From: Gammaproteobacteria bacterium
GTDB lineage: Bacteria > Pseudomonadota > Gammaproteobacteria > Xanthomonadales > Rhodanobacteraceae
Reading direction: 5' to 3'
Assembly: GCA_021325195.1 (NCBI GenBank)
Contig: JAJPHQ010000022.1
Span: 1 to 52,854 of the forward strand
DNA: 52,854 nt
Of the stretch, positions 39,170 through 48,606 are shown one piece after another (position 1 is the first letter of the stretch; each line of letters starts with the position of its first letter). A program made the position numbers and the translations under genes. The notes under the pieces are model-generated. The model made no database searches and was not told the DNA's origin. It saw nothing but the letters and a program-made list of their open reading frames with translations.

Positions 39170-40102
39170 TCAACCGCCCGAACTTGCCGATGCGGGAAAC
39201 GCGCTGGACGCGGGCGCGGGCTTCGAGGACGAAGGCGGCGCCGAGGACGGCGGTGCCGAGGATGGCGACGCCGACGGATTCTCGCTGATCCCGTGCGTCT
39301 TCTCGTATTCCTGCTGCTGCTGCAGCAACTGGTCGATGTCCGCGTTGCTCTCCGCGCCGCCACCCGCACCCTGCAACTGCTCGATCACCGACAGCGGCGG
39401 ACTGCCGTAATAGATCATGTACAGGCGGCGCTGGCGATAGGCGTCACGCAGGAAGGCGTAAGGGTCGTAGGCCGAGTTGATGATCGAATCGATGTTCAGC
39501 ACGCTGGCGCGCAGCGTCACGAAGTAGAACAGGCTCGGATAATATTCCGCCGCGTAATCGAAGCTGTTTTCGCGCGCGTACCACGCCAGCGGATCGAGGT
39601 AGCTGTCCACCGGCCAGCCCCACACGTCGCGCAGGGTGGTGGGACCCAGGAAGGGCAGCACCAGATACGGCCCGTCCGGCACGCCCCAGCGAGCCAGGGT
39701 CACGCCGAAGTCGGTGGAATGCGGAGGCAGTTTCATCCGGGTGGCGGGATCGAACAGGCCCAGTACACCCACCGTGGTGTTGACCACGAACCGGCCGGTG
39801 GCTTCCACCGCGGCGCCGCCCCGGCCCTGCAGCGCATCGTTGATGATCGTGATCGGCGAGCGCAGGTTGGAGAAGAAATTGCTGATCAGCGTCCGCGTCG
39901 TTTCATTGGTGACCCTGGTGTAGGCCACCGCGACCGGACGGATCACCGCCTTGTCCGCCTTCTGGTTGAAGGCGAACATCTTGCGGTTGAAGTTCTGGTA
40001 GGGATCATCCGTGCGCGGCGGCGCGATCGCGCAGCCGGCGAGCGGTACCAGCAGCGCGAGCGTGAACAGGCGCAGGAAGGCGGAACGGGCAAGCGGGCGC
40101 AT
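39170..40102 (-). CDS. mlaA: Outer-membrane lipoprotein MlaA (VacJ)
   Basis: 310 residues. Start ATG 40102 gives a lipoprotein signal with lipobox LAGC, lipidated Cys24. Family hallmarks: [51 protein letters not shown], and [29 protein letters not shown]. It extracts phospholipid from the outer leaflet for MlaC. The C-terminal 45 residues are low-complexity Pro/Ser/Ala ([12 protein letters not shown]). Convergent to, not within, the mla operon, though encoded next to it. The 214 bases upstream to rpoZ hold the two divergent promoters and no gene. Confidence 0.95.
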   Translation of the reverse strand: MRPLARSAFLRLFTLALLVPLAGCAIAPPRTDDPYQNFNRKMFAFNQKADKAVIRPVAVAYTRVTNETTRTLISNFFSNLRSPITIINDALQGRGGAAVEATGRFVVNTTVGVLGLFDPATRMKLPPHSTDFGVTLARWGVPDGPYLVLPFLGPTTLRDVWGWPVDSYLDPLAWYARENSFDYAAEYYPSLFYFVTLRASVLNIDSIINSAYDPYAFLRDAYRQRRLYMIYYGSPPLSVIEQLQGAGGGAESNADIDQLLQQQQEYEKTHGISENPSASPSSAPPSSAPPSSSKPAPASSAFPASASSGG

Positions 40103-40258
40103 GCGGGCTTGGGTGCGGGCGGACGGTGCGCAAAACAAGGGCCGGATTGTAGCCACACGGCCGCCGCGATCCCGACGGTCCGCCGATGCCGTAGCGGGTG
40201 CCGTTCAGCCAGTCCGTGTGATCCGCCGCCCGGCAGCCGGGGCAATCCGCGGCTGGAT

Positions 40259-40286
40259 TCGACAAGCGCTACGGTGCTGGTACAAT
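40259..40286 (+). promoter_or_regulatory. Sigma70 promoter of rpoZ
   Basis: TCGACA, 16-base spacer, TACAAT; five of six matches in each box. The transcript would start about 25 bases before the rpoZ ATG. Confidence 0.65.
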
Positions 40287-40316
40287 CCGGCGGTTTGCGA
40301 TTCTGCGAGACGTAAC

Positions 40317-40610
40317 ATGGCACGCATCACCGTGGAAGACTGCCTCAAGGTGGTCGACAACCGCTTCGAACTGGTCCTGATGGCCACGCGCCGTGCGCGC
40401 CAGATCGAGAACGGCATCGAACCGACGGTCAATCCGGAAAACGACAAGCCCACCGTGGTCGCGCTGCGCGAGATTGCGGAGCGCCGGATCGACATGGCCA
40501 CGATCGACGAGATCGACCGGGTCGAGCGCGAGCGCCGCGAACGCGAGGCGCTGGAATGGGCCGCCGCGGAAGTGGACGAGGACATGTCCAAGGGCGGCGA
40601 CGACCTGTAA
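40317..40610 (+). CDS. rpoZ: RNA polymerase omega subunit
   Basis: 97 residues from [11 protein letters not shown], the canonical start; includes [16 protein letters not shown] and the acidic tail EEVDEDM-like ([13 protein letters not shown]). Omega stabilises the beta' subunit and forms one ppGpp site, which fits its location just upstream of spoT. 170 gene-free bases separate the two. Confidence 0.97.
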   Translation: MARITVEDCLKVVDNRFELVLMATRRARQIENGIEPTVNPENDKPTVVALREIAERRIDMATIDEIDRVERERREREALEWAAAEVDEDMSKGGDDL

Positions 40611-40780
40611 GCCGTCCGCGAGGTCGGGACGCAGCGGCTTTCGCTGAAATGTGCGGCCACGGATGGCTGCCTTGGCGGGACCACCGACCGCCGGCATCCT
40701 GAGCCTGCAAAAGGGGCTGCAGCGCGGCGTTCAGGGATGAACGCATTGACTCCTGCACGCCGTCTGTCTAGCGTGCGGTC

Positions 40781-42961
40781 ATGAAGATCGCGAAGGCGCC
40801 ACCGCATCCGGCCGATTCCGCGCCGCCGCCCGCGGTGCCGGCCGAGATCGCCGATATCGACGCCCTCACCGGGCAACTCGCGCAGTACCTGCCCCAGGAC
40901 CAGATCGCCCGGGTGCGCGGTGCCTACGAGGTGGGCGCGCACGCGCACGCCAGCCAGAAGCGCAAGAGCGGCGAGCCCTACATCACGCATCCGGTGGCGG
41001 TGGCCGGCATCCTGGCCGGCCTGCGGATGGACGCCGAAACCATCATCGCGGCGATCCTGCACGACACCCTTGAAGACACCGGCCTGACCCGGGTGCAGCT
41101 CGAGGCCGGCTTCGGCGAGACCGTGACCGAGCTGGTGGACGGCGTCACCAAGCTGGAACAGGTCGATTTCGCCAGCCGGCTGGAGGCCGACGCGGAGAGC
41201 TTCCGCAAGATGCTGCTGGCGATGGCGCGCGATCTGCGCGTGATCCTGATCAAGCTGGCCGACCGCCTGCACAACATGCGCACCCTGTCGGCGATGGAAC
41301 CGGCCGCGCGCCGCCGGATCGCGCGCGAGACGCTGGAGATCTACGCCCCGATCGCCGCGCGGCTGGGCATGAACGCGTTCAAGGCCGAACTGCAGGATCT
41401 GGGCTTCCGCACCCTGTACCCCGACCGTTACCGGGTGATCGCCGCGCATATCAAGCGCACGCTGGGCAACCGCCGCGAATCGATGGCGAAGATCGAACAT
41501 GCGCTTTCGGAACGGCTGGCGGCCGAAGGCATTCCGGCGCGCATCGTCAGCCGGATCAAGGCGCCGTACAGCATCTGGTCGAAGATGCGCAGCGAGCGCA
41601 AGAGCTTCGAGCAGCTGATGGATGTGTACGGCTTCCGGGTGGTCACCGACACGGTTGCGCACGTCTATCAGGCGCTGGGTTCGGTGCACGCGCTGTACAA
41701 GCCGGTCGAGGGACGCTTCAAGGATTTCATCGCGATTCCCAAGGCCAACGGCTACCAGTCGCTGCACACCGTGCTGTTCGGCCCGTTCGGCGCGCCGATC
41801 GAGATCCAGATCCGCACCGAGGACATGGACATGGTGGCGGAACGCGGCGTGGCCGCGCACTGGAGCTACAAGTCCGACGCCGGCCCGGCCAACAGTGCGC
41901 AGTCGCGCGCGCGCGAATGGGTGAGCGGACTGGCCGACCGCCAGGCCGCCACGCCGTCTTCGCTGGAATTCATCGAGAACGTCAAGGTCGACCTGTTTCC
42001 CGACGAGGTGTACCTGTTCACGCCGCGCGGCGACATTCTGGCGCTGCCCAGGAATGCGACCGCGCTGGACGTCGCCTACACCGTGCACACCGACGTCGGC
42101 CAGCACGCGGTCGCCGCGCGCATCGACGGCAAGCTGGCGCCGCTGCGCGCGCAGCCGGTGTCGGGCCAGACGGTGGAAATCATCACCGCGCCTTCGGCCG
42201 CCCCCAATCCCGGCTGGCTGGATTTCGCGGTGACCGGCAAGGCCCGCACCGCGATCCGGCATTACCTCAAGCATCTCCAGCACGAGGACGCGATCGACTT
42301 CGGCCACCGGATGCTCGATCGTGCGCTGGATGCGCTGGGTTCCAGTCTGGACTCGATTCCCGCCGAGGCGCTGGACCGCTATCTGGCCGAACACAATCTG
42401 CGGCGGCTCGAGGATCTGCTTTCCGACGTCGCGCTGGGCAACCGGATGCCCGATCAGGTCGCCGCGCAACTGACCGCGCTGCACGGTTCGGTGGTCGGGA
42501 TCGTGCCGCATCCGCCCGAGAAGATCCGGATCACCGGCGCCGAACGCGGCATCCTGAGTTTCGGCAACTGCTGCCATCCGGTGCCGGGCGACGACATCGT
42601 GGGTTATCTCTCGCCCGGCAAGGGCATCGTGGTGCACCGCGTCGAATGTCCCAATGTCGCGGAACTGGCCAAGACACCCGAGCGCCGGGTCGAGATCGGC
42701 TGGGACCGCGAAGTGCAGGGCGACTATCGCGTCGAGCTGCGCGTGGAGGTCGTCAACCGTCCCGGCGTGCTGGCCACGGTGTCCGCGGCGATCGCCGCGG
42801 CCGGCTCCAACATCGAGGACGTCAAGTACACCGAGCGCGGCGTGCAGGCCGCGACGCTGATGTTCACCATCGAGGTCAAGCATCGCAAGCACCTGGCCGA
42901 CGTGATCCGCAAGATCAGGCGGACGGGCGTGGTGAATGGCGTGTATCGTTATCCGCTTTGA
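40781..42961 (+). CDS. spoT: Bifunctional (p)ppGpp synthetase/hydrolase SpoT
   Basis: 726 residues. Domains in order: HD hydrolase (YITHPVAVAGIL, ILHDTLEDTG), synthetase (YGFRVVTDTV, FKDFIAIPKANGYQSLHT, EIQIRT), TGS (VYLFTPRGDILALP), helical, and zinc-finger plus ACT (FGNCCHPVPGDDIVG; NRPGVLATVSAAIAAAGSNIED). The intact HD motif marks the hydrolase-competent SpoT branch. A TTGACT-17-TAGCGT sequence ends 6 bases before the ATG, which could give a nearly leaderless transcript (low confidence). Confidence 0.96.
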   Translation: MKIAKAPPHPADSAPPPAVPAEIADIDALTGQLAQYLPQDQIARVRGAYEVGAHAHASQKRKSGEPYITHPVAVAGILAGLRMDAETIIAAILHDTLEDTGLTRVQLEAGFGETVTELVDGVTKLEQVDFASRLEADAESFRKMLLAMARDLRVILIKLADRLHNMRTLSAMEPAARRRIARETLEIYAPIAARLGMNAFKAELQDLGFRTLYPDRYRVIAAHIKRTLGNRRESMAKIEHALSERLAAEGIPARIVSRIKAPYSIWSKMRSERKSFEQLMDVYGFRVVTDTVAHVYQALGSVHALYKPVEGRFKDFIAIPKANGYQSLHTVLFGPFGAPIEIQIRTEDMDMVAERGVAAHWSYKSDAGPANSAQSRAREWVSGLADRQAATPSSLEFIENVKVDLFPDEVYLFTPRGDILALPRNATALDVAYTVHTDVGQHAVAARIDGKLAPLRAQPVSGQTVEIITAPSAAPNPGWLDFAVTGKARTAIRHYLKHLQHEDAIDFGHRMLDRALDALGSSLDSIPAEALDRYLAEHNLRRLEDLLSDVALGNRMPDQVAAQLTALHGSVVGIVPHPPEKIRITGAERGILSFGNCCHPVPGDDIVGYLSPGKGIVVHRVECPNVAELAKTPERRVEIGWDREVQGDYRVELRVEVVNRPGVLATVSAAIAAAGSNIEDVKYTERGVQAATLMFTIEVKHRKHLADVIRKIRRTGVVNGVYRYPL

Positions 42962-42976
42962 CGCAAGGGAAACCTC

Positions 42977-43363
42977 ATGGCCCGCCAACCGATCCACACC
43001 GACCGCGCGCCCAGGGCCATCGGCCCGTATTCGCAGGCGATCCGCAGTGGCAACACGCTGTACCTGTCCGGCCAGACGCCGCTCGACCCCGCCACCGGCG
43101 AGATGGTGGCCGGCGGCATCGAAGAGCAGGCCACGCGCGTGTTCGAAAACCTGAAGGCCGTGCTGGCGGCGGAGGGTGCCGGCTTCGACGACGTGGTGCG
43201 CGTTGCTATCTACATGACCGACCTCGGCAACTTCACGGCGGTCAACGAAGTGATGAAGAAATATTTCCGCGAACCCTATCCTGCGCGTTCGACCATCGGC
43301 GTGGCCGCGCTGCCGCGCGGCGCGGCGGTGGAGATCGACCTGGTCGCGGTGGCCGGCGGCTGA
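42977..43363 (+). CDS. ridA: RidA family enamine/imine deaminase
   Basis: 128 residues. YjgF/YER057c/UK114 fold: RAPRAIGPYSQAIRSGNTLYLSGQTPLDP and the C-terminal PARSTIGVAALPRGAAVEIDLVAV with the key arginine (PARST). Hydrolyses reactive enamines such as 2-aminoacrylate released by PLP enzymes. AAGGGAAA upstream; 15 bases after spoT, as in related genomes, so probably cotranscribed. Confidence 0.96.
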   Translation: MARQPIHTDRAPRAIGPYSQAIRSGNTLYLSGQTPLDPATGEMVAGGIEEQATRVFENLKAVLAAEGAGFDDVVRVAIYMTDLGNFTAVNEVMKKYFREPYPARSTIGVAALPRGAAVEIDLVAVAGG

Positions 43364-43412
43364 CGTTCCGGCCGCCGACCCGGCGCACGCGGCATCGGCT
43401 ACCCTTGCACGG

Positions 43413-45515
43413 GTGACAGCAGCCTCCGACACGCGCACCGAGGCTTTGCACGATCCCGGTCTCGCACCGGTGTCGTCACTGCCGGGCGTCGGCCCCGCGC
43501 TCGCGGAAACCCTGCGCAAGCTCGGCATCGAGCGCGTGCAGGACCTGTGGTTCCACCTGCCACTGCGCTACGAGGACCGTACCCGGATCACGCCGATCCG
43601 CGATCTGGTCGGCGGCGAATCGGCGCAGGTGGAGGGCGTGGTCGAAGCGGTCGAAACGGGTTTCCGTTACCGACCGCAACTGCGCATCGCGATCACCGAC
43701 GCCTCGCGTGAAACCCTGGTGCTGCGCTTCTTCCATTTCCGCGGGCAGCAGGCGCTGCAACTCGCGCCCGGCACGCGCCTGCGCTGCTTCGGCTCGGTAC
43801 GCCGCGGACAGCACGGACCGGAGATGGTGCATCCGCAATACCGGATCCTGCGCGGTGAGGTGCCCGTCGAGGAAAGCCTGACGCCGGTGTACCCGGTCAC
43901 CGAGGGGCTGGGCCAGGCCCGTCTCCGCGGCGTGATCGCCAAGGCGCTGACGCGATTGCCGGACGCCGCGACACTGGAACTGATCCCCGCCGACCTGCTC
44001 GCGCCGCTCGGATTGATGTCGTTGCGCGATGCGCTGCTGGTCGTGCACCGGCCGGCACCCGACGCGGACGTCGCCGCGCTGACGGCCGGCACCCATCCGG
44101 CGCAGCGGCGGCTGGCATTCGAGGAACTGCTGACCCATCACCTGAGCCTGAAACGCCTGCGCGCGAACGTGCGCCGGCATCGCGCGCCCGCATTGCCGGA
44201 CAACGCGGACTTGCGCAGGCGTTTTCTCGATGCACTTCCGTTCGAACTGACGGCAGCGCAGCAGCGCGTGGCAGGCGAAATCGCACGCGATCTGGCGAGA
44301 CCCGTGCCGATGCTGCGGCTGGTGCAGGGCGACGTCGGGTCCGGCAAGACCGTGGTCGCGGCGCTGGCCGCGCTGCATGCGGTGGCGAACGGCCGGCAGA
44401 CCGCGCTGATGGCGCCGACCGAACTGCTGGCCGAGCAGCACCTGCGCAGCTTCCGCCAATGGTTCGAACCGCTGGGCATCGACGTGGTATGGCTGGCGGG
44501 CAAGGTCGGCGGGCGCGCGCGCGCCTCCGCGCTCGAAGCGATCGCTGGTGGCGCGCCGGTTGCGATCGGCACCCACGCGCTGATGCAGGAAGGCGTCGAA
44601 TTTGCGCGCCTTGGCCTCGCGATCGTCGACGAGCAACACCGCTTCGGCGTGCAGCAGCGGATCGCCCTGCGCGAAAAGGCAGCCGGCAGCGAAGTGCCGC
44701 ATCAACTGGTGCTGACCGCCACGCCGATTCCGCGCACGCTGGCAATGAGTGCGTACGCCGATCTGGATGTCTCCGCGCTGGACGAATTGCCGCCCGGCCG
44801 CACGCCGGTGCAGACCGTGGTGGTGTCCGAAGCACGGCGCGACGAGGTGATCGCGCGCATCCGCGCCGCCTGCGCGGAAGGCCGTCAGGCTTATTGGGTG
44901 TGCACCATCATCGAGGAATCGGAGCAACTGGAGGCGCAAGCCGCGCAGGCGTTGTACGCGCGCCTGTGCGAGGCGTTGCCGGAACTGCGCGTGGGCCTGC
45001 TGCACGGACGGATGAAGCCGTCCGAAAAGCAGGCCGCGATGGAGGCGTTCAAGAACCATGAGATCGCGCTGCTGGTCGCGACCACGGTGATCGAGGTGGG
45101 CGTGGACGTGCCCAACGCCAGCCTGATGGTGATCGAGAACGCCGAGCGGCTGGGGCTTGCGCAACTGCACCAGTTGCGCGGGCGGGTGGGCCGGGGCGCG
45201 GTCGCCTCGACCTGCGTGCTGCTCTACCAGCCGCCGCTGTCGGCGCTCGCGAAGCAGCGTCTGGAAACCCTGCGCGAAACCAGCGACGGCTTCGTGATCG
45301 CGGAGAAGGATCTGCAATTGCGCGGCCCCGGCGAATTGCTGGGCACGCGCCAGACCGGCGAGATGGGGTTCCGGATCGCCGATCTCGTGCGCGATGCCGG
45401 ATTGCTGCCGGCGGTGCAGAAGGTCGGGGCGGTCATGCTGCGCGCGCATCCGCGACTTGCGCAGCGATTGACCGCCCGCTGGATCGGCGCCGCCGCGAGA
45501 TACGCGGAAGCGTGA
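43413..45515 (+). CDS. recG: ATP-dependent DNA helicase RecG
   Basis: 700 residues with a GTG start at 43413. Wedge/OB domain (SLPGVGPALAETLRKLGI, DLWFHLPLRYEDRT), then helicase motifs GDVGSGKTVVAALAA (I), MAPTELLAEQH (Ia), DEQHRFGVQQR (II), TATPIPRTLAM (III), ATTVIEVGVDVPNA (V), and QLRGRVGRG (VI). Remodels stalled forks and R-loops. The last codons and stop lie in the first unit of a heptamer array, so the C-terminal Ala sits directly before the repeat. Confidence 0.96.
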   Translation: MTAASDTRTEALHDPGLAPVSSLPGVGPALAETLRKLGIERVQDLWFHLPLRYEDRTRITPIRDLVGGESAQVEGVVEAVETGFRYRPQLRIAITDASRETLVLRFFHFRGQQALQLAPGTRLRCFGSVRRGQHGPEMVHPQYRILRGEVPVEESLTPVYPVTEGLGQARLRGVIAKALTRLPDAATLELIPADLLAPLGLMSLRDALLVVHRPAPDADVAALTAGTHPAQRRLAFEELLTHHLSLKRLRANVRRHRAPALPDNADLRRRFLDALPFELTAAQQRVAGEIARDLARPVPMLRLVQGDVGSGKTVVAALAALHAVANGRQTALMAPTELLAEQHLRSFRQWFEPLGIDVVWLAGKVGGRARASALEAIAGGAPVAIGTHALMQEGVEFARLGLAIVDEQHRFGVQQRIALREKAAGSEVPHQLVLTATPIPRTLAMSAYADLDVSALDELPPGRTPVQTVVVSEARRDEVIARIRAACAEGRQAYWVCTIIEESEQLEAQAAQALYARLCEALPELRVGLLHGRMKPSEKQAAMEAFKNHEIALLVATTVIEVGVDVPNASLMVIENAERLGLAQLHQLRGRVGRGAVASTCVLLYQPPLSALAKQRLETLRETSDGFVIAEKDLQLRGPGELLGTRQTGEMGFRIADLVRDAGLLPAVQKVGAVMLRAHPRLAQRLTARWIGAAARYAEA

Positions 45516-45552
45516 GACGTGAGACGGGAGACGGGAGACGGGAGACGCGGGA
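45511..45552. repeat. Heptamer tandem array at the recG stop
   Basis: Six contiguous 7-bp units: CGTGAGA twice, CGGGAGA three times, CGCGGGA. The recG TGA lies in the first unit. Similar in design to the heptamers at rdgB/hemW. The remaining 100 bases to the next gene are GC-rich without other signals. Confidence 0.8.
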
Positions 45553-45652
45553 CGGTCTGTCGCCTGGTTGTCCGGGTGCGCGCGGCGAACGCCCGTCTCG
45601 CGCGGGGCCCGCGGCCCGGTAAACTCACGCGCGGTCCTGACGAGGTTCATGC

Positions 45653-46588
45653 ATGGATCCCTGCCGGCTCCTGATCGACACCGACCCCGGCGTGGACGAT
45701 GCGCTCGCGATCCTGATGGCGCACGCGCATGCGGACGTCGCCGCGCTGACGATCGCCACAGGCAACGTGGGTCTCGGGCAAACCACCGCGAACGCGCTGA
45801 AGCTGATCGAGGTGATCGGCGCGGATACGCCGGTATATCCCGGTTGCCCGGTGCCGCTGGTGCAGGCGCCCGACGGCGGCGCCTCCGAAATCCACGGACG
45901 CGACGGTTTCGGCGATACCGGTTATGCAGCGGCCAGACGCAATCCGGAAAGCGAGCACGCCGCGCTGGCGATGTCGCGGCTGACCCGCGAGGCCCCCGGC
46001 GAGATCACGCTGGTGTGCATCGCGCCGCTGACCAATCTGGCGCTGGCGGTGCGGCTGGATCCGGAATTGCCGAAACGCGTCGCGCGGCTGGTGATCATGG
46101 GTGGCGCGGTGACCGGGCATGGCAATTACCTGCGTCCCGCCACCGAGTTCAACGCGGGTTTCGATCCCGAAGCCGCGGCGATCGTGTTCGGCGCCTTCCC
46201 GTCGTTCGAGCTGGTCGACTGGGAGGCCACGCTGCGTTATCCGCTGCGCGATGCGGAGCTGGACGGCTGGTTCCGGCGCGGCGATGACCGGGCGAGGTTC
46301 TATGCCGACATTTCGCGCCATGCGCGCGCCGCCAACCGGGCGCGCGGCCGCGGCGGCCTGATGGCGGCCGACGCGCTGGCGATGGCGGTGGCGCTGCAGC
46401 CGGATGTCGTGACCCGCGCCGAAACGCGCCACCTCGAAGTGGCGCTTGCCGAGGGCGTGACCCGCGGCGCCACCGTGGTGGACTGGGACGGCCGTGGCGG
46501 CAAGCCCGCGAACGCCAGGATCGTGCTGGAGGTGGACCGGGCCCGGTTCGAGTCGATGGTGGCGGCCGGGCTGGGCGTGTCCGGCTGA
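45653..46588 (+). CDS. Nucleoside hydrolase (IunH family)
   Basis: 311 residues. The calcium-binding N-terminal cluster LIDTDPGVDDALAI is complete. TIATGNVGL, the VIMGGAVTGHGNYLRPATEFNAGFDPEAAAIVF block and the acidic/basic active-site residues follow the inosine-uridine nucleoside ribohydrolase family. Cleaves the N-glycosidic bond of ribonucleosides for salvage. No signal peptide. Substrate range not readable. Stand-alone gene between recG and rpmE2. Confidence 0.93.
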   Translation: MDPCRLLIDTDPGVDDALAILMAHAHADVAALTIATGNVGLGQTTANALKLIEVIGADTPVYPGCPVPLVQAPDGGASEIHGRDGFGDTGYAAARRNPESEHAALAMSRLTREAPGEITLVCIAPLTNLALAVRLDPELPKRVARLVIMGGAVTGHGNYLRPATEFNAGFDPEAAAIVFGAFPSFELVDWEATLRYPLRDAELDGWFRRGDDRARFYADISRHARAANRARGRGGLMAADALAMAVALQPDVVTRAETRHLEVALAEGVTRGATVVDWDGRGGKPANARIVLEVDRARFESMVAAGLGVSG

Positions 46589-46611
46589 GCCGCCGGGACG
46601 AAAGCCGCACC

Positions 46612-46641
46612 TTGCCCGGAACCCGTGCTTCCGGCTACACT
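46612..46641 (+). promoter_or_regulatory. Possible promoter of rpmE2
   Basis: TTGCCC, 18-base spacer, TACACT, about 44 bases upstream of the gene. Four of six matches in each box; moderate at best. No clear Zur box was recognised. Confidence 0.35.
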
Positions 46642-46684
46642 TCTGCGCTTGTCCGCGCGTCCAACGCGCGGTTGGAGCCATGCC

Positions 46685-46936
46685 ATGAAACCCGACATCC
46701 ATCCCAAGTACCAGCCGGTGGTGTTCCAGGACGCCGCGTCAGACTTCGCGTTCCTGACGCGCTCGACGATGACCAGCGAGGAAACCATCAAGTGGGAAGA
46801 CGGCAAGGAGTATCCGCTGATCAAGGTGGAAATCTCCTCGGCCTCGCACCCGTTCTACACCGGCAAGCAGAAGGTGATGGACTCGGGCGGCCGCATCGAC
46901 AAGTTCAAGCGGCGTTACTCGACGAAGCAGTCCTGA
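46685..46936 (+). CDS. rpmE2: 50S ribosomal protein L31 type B
   Basis: 83 residues from [14 protein letters not shown], with GGAG upstream. Type B hallmark: no CxxC zinc knuckle, and the longer middle with [29 protein letters not shown] and [11 protein letters not shown]. In many bacteria this paralogue replaces the zinc-containing L31 under zinc shortage; whether a type A copy exists elsewhere is unknown here. Confidence 0.96.
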   Translation: MKPDIHPKYQPVVFQDAASDFAFLTRSTMTSEETIKWEDGKEYPLIKVEISSASHPFYTGKQKVMDSGGRIDKFKRRYSTKQS

Positions 46937-47044
46937 GTCTTCCCGCGCGGCCGTCACGTTTTTGCCGCCTGCCGTCACGCAACGGATCGCACCCGCGCCG
47001 GTGACGCGCGGCGCGCCGTCCGTACGCACCGTGTTTCGATAGAG

Positions 47045-47093
47045 CGCCGGCGCAACGCCGGCGTGTCGTTTGCTGCCGTGCGATAATCGCACG
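47045..47093. promoter_or_regulatory. Two hairpins/palindromes ahead of gltA
   Basis: CGCCGGCG-CAA-CGCCGGCG (47045-47063) may end rpmE2 transcription. CGTGCGA-TAA-TCGCACG (47077-47093) is a perfect 7-bp inverted repeat that overlaps the AT-rich probable -10 area of gltA and could be an operator. Within the 208-base gap nothing else stands out. Confidence 0.4.
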
Positions 47094-47144
47094 GTTATAG
47101 ACCGCGACGAGACTTCCATCGCGTCGAGAAATAAGGAGTCCCCC

Positions 47145-48431
47145 GTGCCCAACGACAACATCACCCTCACCGCCGCCGATCGTTCCGTGTCCCTGCCGCT
47201 GGTGCACGGCAGCCTGGGACCTTCCTGCATCGACATCGCCGCGCTGTACCGGGACACCGGGCATTTCACCTACGATCCCGGTTACGCCGCGACCGCGAGC
47301 TGCAAGAGCGCGATCACCTACATCGACGGCGACAAGGGCGTGCTGCTGTACCGCGGCTATCCGATCGAGCAGCTCGCCGAGCAGTCGCGCTTCTTGGAGG
47401 TGGCCTATCTGCTGCTCGAAGGCGAGCTGCCGACCGTCGCGCAGATGACGAAGTTCGAGGACGCCGTGACGCATCACACGATGATGCACGAGTCCCTGAA
47501 GAACTTCCTGCACGGTTTCCATTACGACGCGCACCCGATGGCGATGCTGTGCGCCTCGATCGCCTCGCTGTCGGCGTTCTACCACGACACGCTGGACATC
47601 AACGATCCCGCGCAGCGCAAGCTGGCCGCGATCCGGCTGATCGCCAAGATGCCGACCATCGCCGCGGCGGCGTACCGCTATTCGATCGGCTGGCCGATCC
47701 GCTATCCGCGCAACAACCTCGAATACGTCACGCGCTTCCTGCACATGATGTTCGAGGTGCCCAGCGAGCCGCTGAACCTCAATCCGGTCGCGGCCAGGGC
47801 GCTGGATCTCTTGTTCATCCTGCATGCCGACCACGAGCAGAACGCCAGCACCTCGACGGTGCGGCTGGTCGGCTCGACCGGCGCCAATCCCTACGCGTCG
47901 GTCGCGGCGGGCATCGCCGCGCTGTGGGGGCCTGCACACGGCGGGGCCAACGAGGCGGTGTTGAAGATGCTGGCGCAGATCGGCGATCCGAAGCACGTGG
48001 ACCAGGCCGTCGCGCGCGCCAAGGACAAGGAATCCGGCTTCCGGCTGATGGGCTTCGGCCACCGCGTGTACAAGAACTTCGATCCGCGCGCCAGGATCAT
48101 CCGCGCGATGTGCCACCAGGTGCTGGCCGAGCTGGGCGTCAACGACCCGCTGCTCGAGGTGGCGCTGAAGCTGGAAGAGGCCGCGCTCAAGGACGAATAC
48201 TTCATCGAGCGCAAGCTGTACCCGAACGTGGACTTCTACTCGGGCATCATCTACAAGGCGCTCAGGATTCCGACCGAGATGTTCACGGTGATGTTCGCGA
48301 TCGCGCGCACCGCCGGCTGGATCGCGCACTGGATCGAGCAGCACGAAACGCCCGATGCGCGCATCGGGCGTCCGCGGCAGGTCTATACCGGCGCCCTGAA
48401 GCGCGATTACGTGGCGCTGGACAAGCGCTGA
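47145..48431 (+). CDS. gltA: Citrate synthase (type II, hexameric)
   Basis: 428 residues with GTG start 47145, chosen because AAGGAG lies 7 bases upstream and 428 residues is the family length; an upstream in-frame ATG gives a 25-residue unlikely extension. Catalytic residues are seen in context: His in [10 protein letters not shown], His in [14 protein letters not shown], Asp in YPNVDFYSG. The N-terminal beta domain ([28 protein letters not shown]) is the feature of the hexameric, NADH-sensitive gammaproteobacterial enzyme. Entry enzyme of the TCA cycle. The stop is followed directly by an inverted repeat. Confidence 0.96.
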   Translation: MPNDNITLTAADRSVSLPLVHGSLGPSCIDIAALYRDTGHFTYDPGYAATASCKSAITYIDGDKGVLLYRGYPIEQLAEQSRFLEVAYLLLEGELPTVAQMTKFEDAVTHHTMMHESLKNFLHGFHYDAHPMAMLCASIASLSAFYHDTLDINDPAQRKLAAIRLIAKMPTIAAAAYRYSIGWPIRYPRNNLEYVTRFLHMMFEVPSEPLNLNPVAARALDLLFILHADHEQNASTSTVRLVGSTGANPYASVAAGIAALWGPAHGGANEAVLKMLAQIGDPKHVDQAVARAKDKESGFRLMGFGHRVYKNFDPRARIIRAMCHQVLAELGVNDPLLEVALKLEEAALKDEYFIERKLYPNVDFYSGIIYKALRIPTEMFTVMFAIARTAGWIAHWIEQHETPDARIGRPRQVYTGALKRDYVALDKR

Positions 48432-48606
48432 AACGGGAAGACGAAGCGACGAAGGGAACACCCTCGTCTTTCCCGCTTTGTCGTCCGGGGGGGGGGTGCA
48501 GCGGGCGCCGTTTTCGTCTTTCGGTCCGGGCCCGCTTGGCGAGCACCGTCTTGCCGTGTTTTCGTCTGAACGGGCGCAGCGAGCGACGTCTATTCGTCTT
48601 CCCGTT
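48432..48606. repeat. Repeat bounded by 14-bp inverted repeats, with a G10 run
   Basis: AACGGGAAGACGAA (48432-48445) right after the gltA stop is perfectly inverted as TTCGTCTTCCCGTT (48593-48606). Inside, CGTCTTTCCCGCTTTGTCGTCC and further TTTTCGTCTTTCG and TTTTCGTCTGAACGGGCG variants recur, and ten consecutive G occupy 48487-48496. The right repeat encodes the last codons of the convergent gene. Confidence 0.7.

Noticed and set aside
40254-40266. TTCGACAAGCGCT near rpoZ as another copy of the TTCGACAAGCTCAG repeat
   Set aside because: Only the first ten bases match and the sequence is better explained as the rpoZ -35 region.
40205-43528. A 1107-codon minus-strand open frame opposite rpoZ-spoT-ridA
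   Set aside because: Shadow of high-GC codon usage across several solid genes; crosses promoter and intergenic DNA; His/Arg-rich without domains.
43476-45650. A 724-codon minus-strand open frame opposite recG
   Set aside because: No recognisable protein features; recG on the plus strand has every helicase motif.
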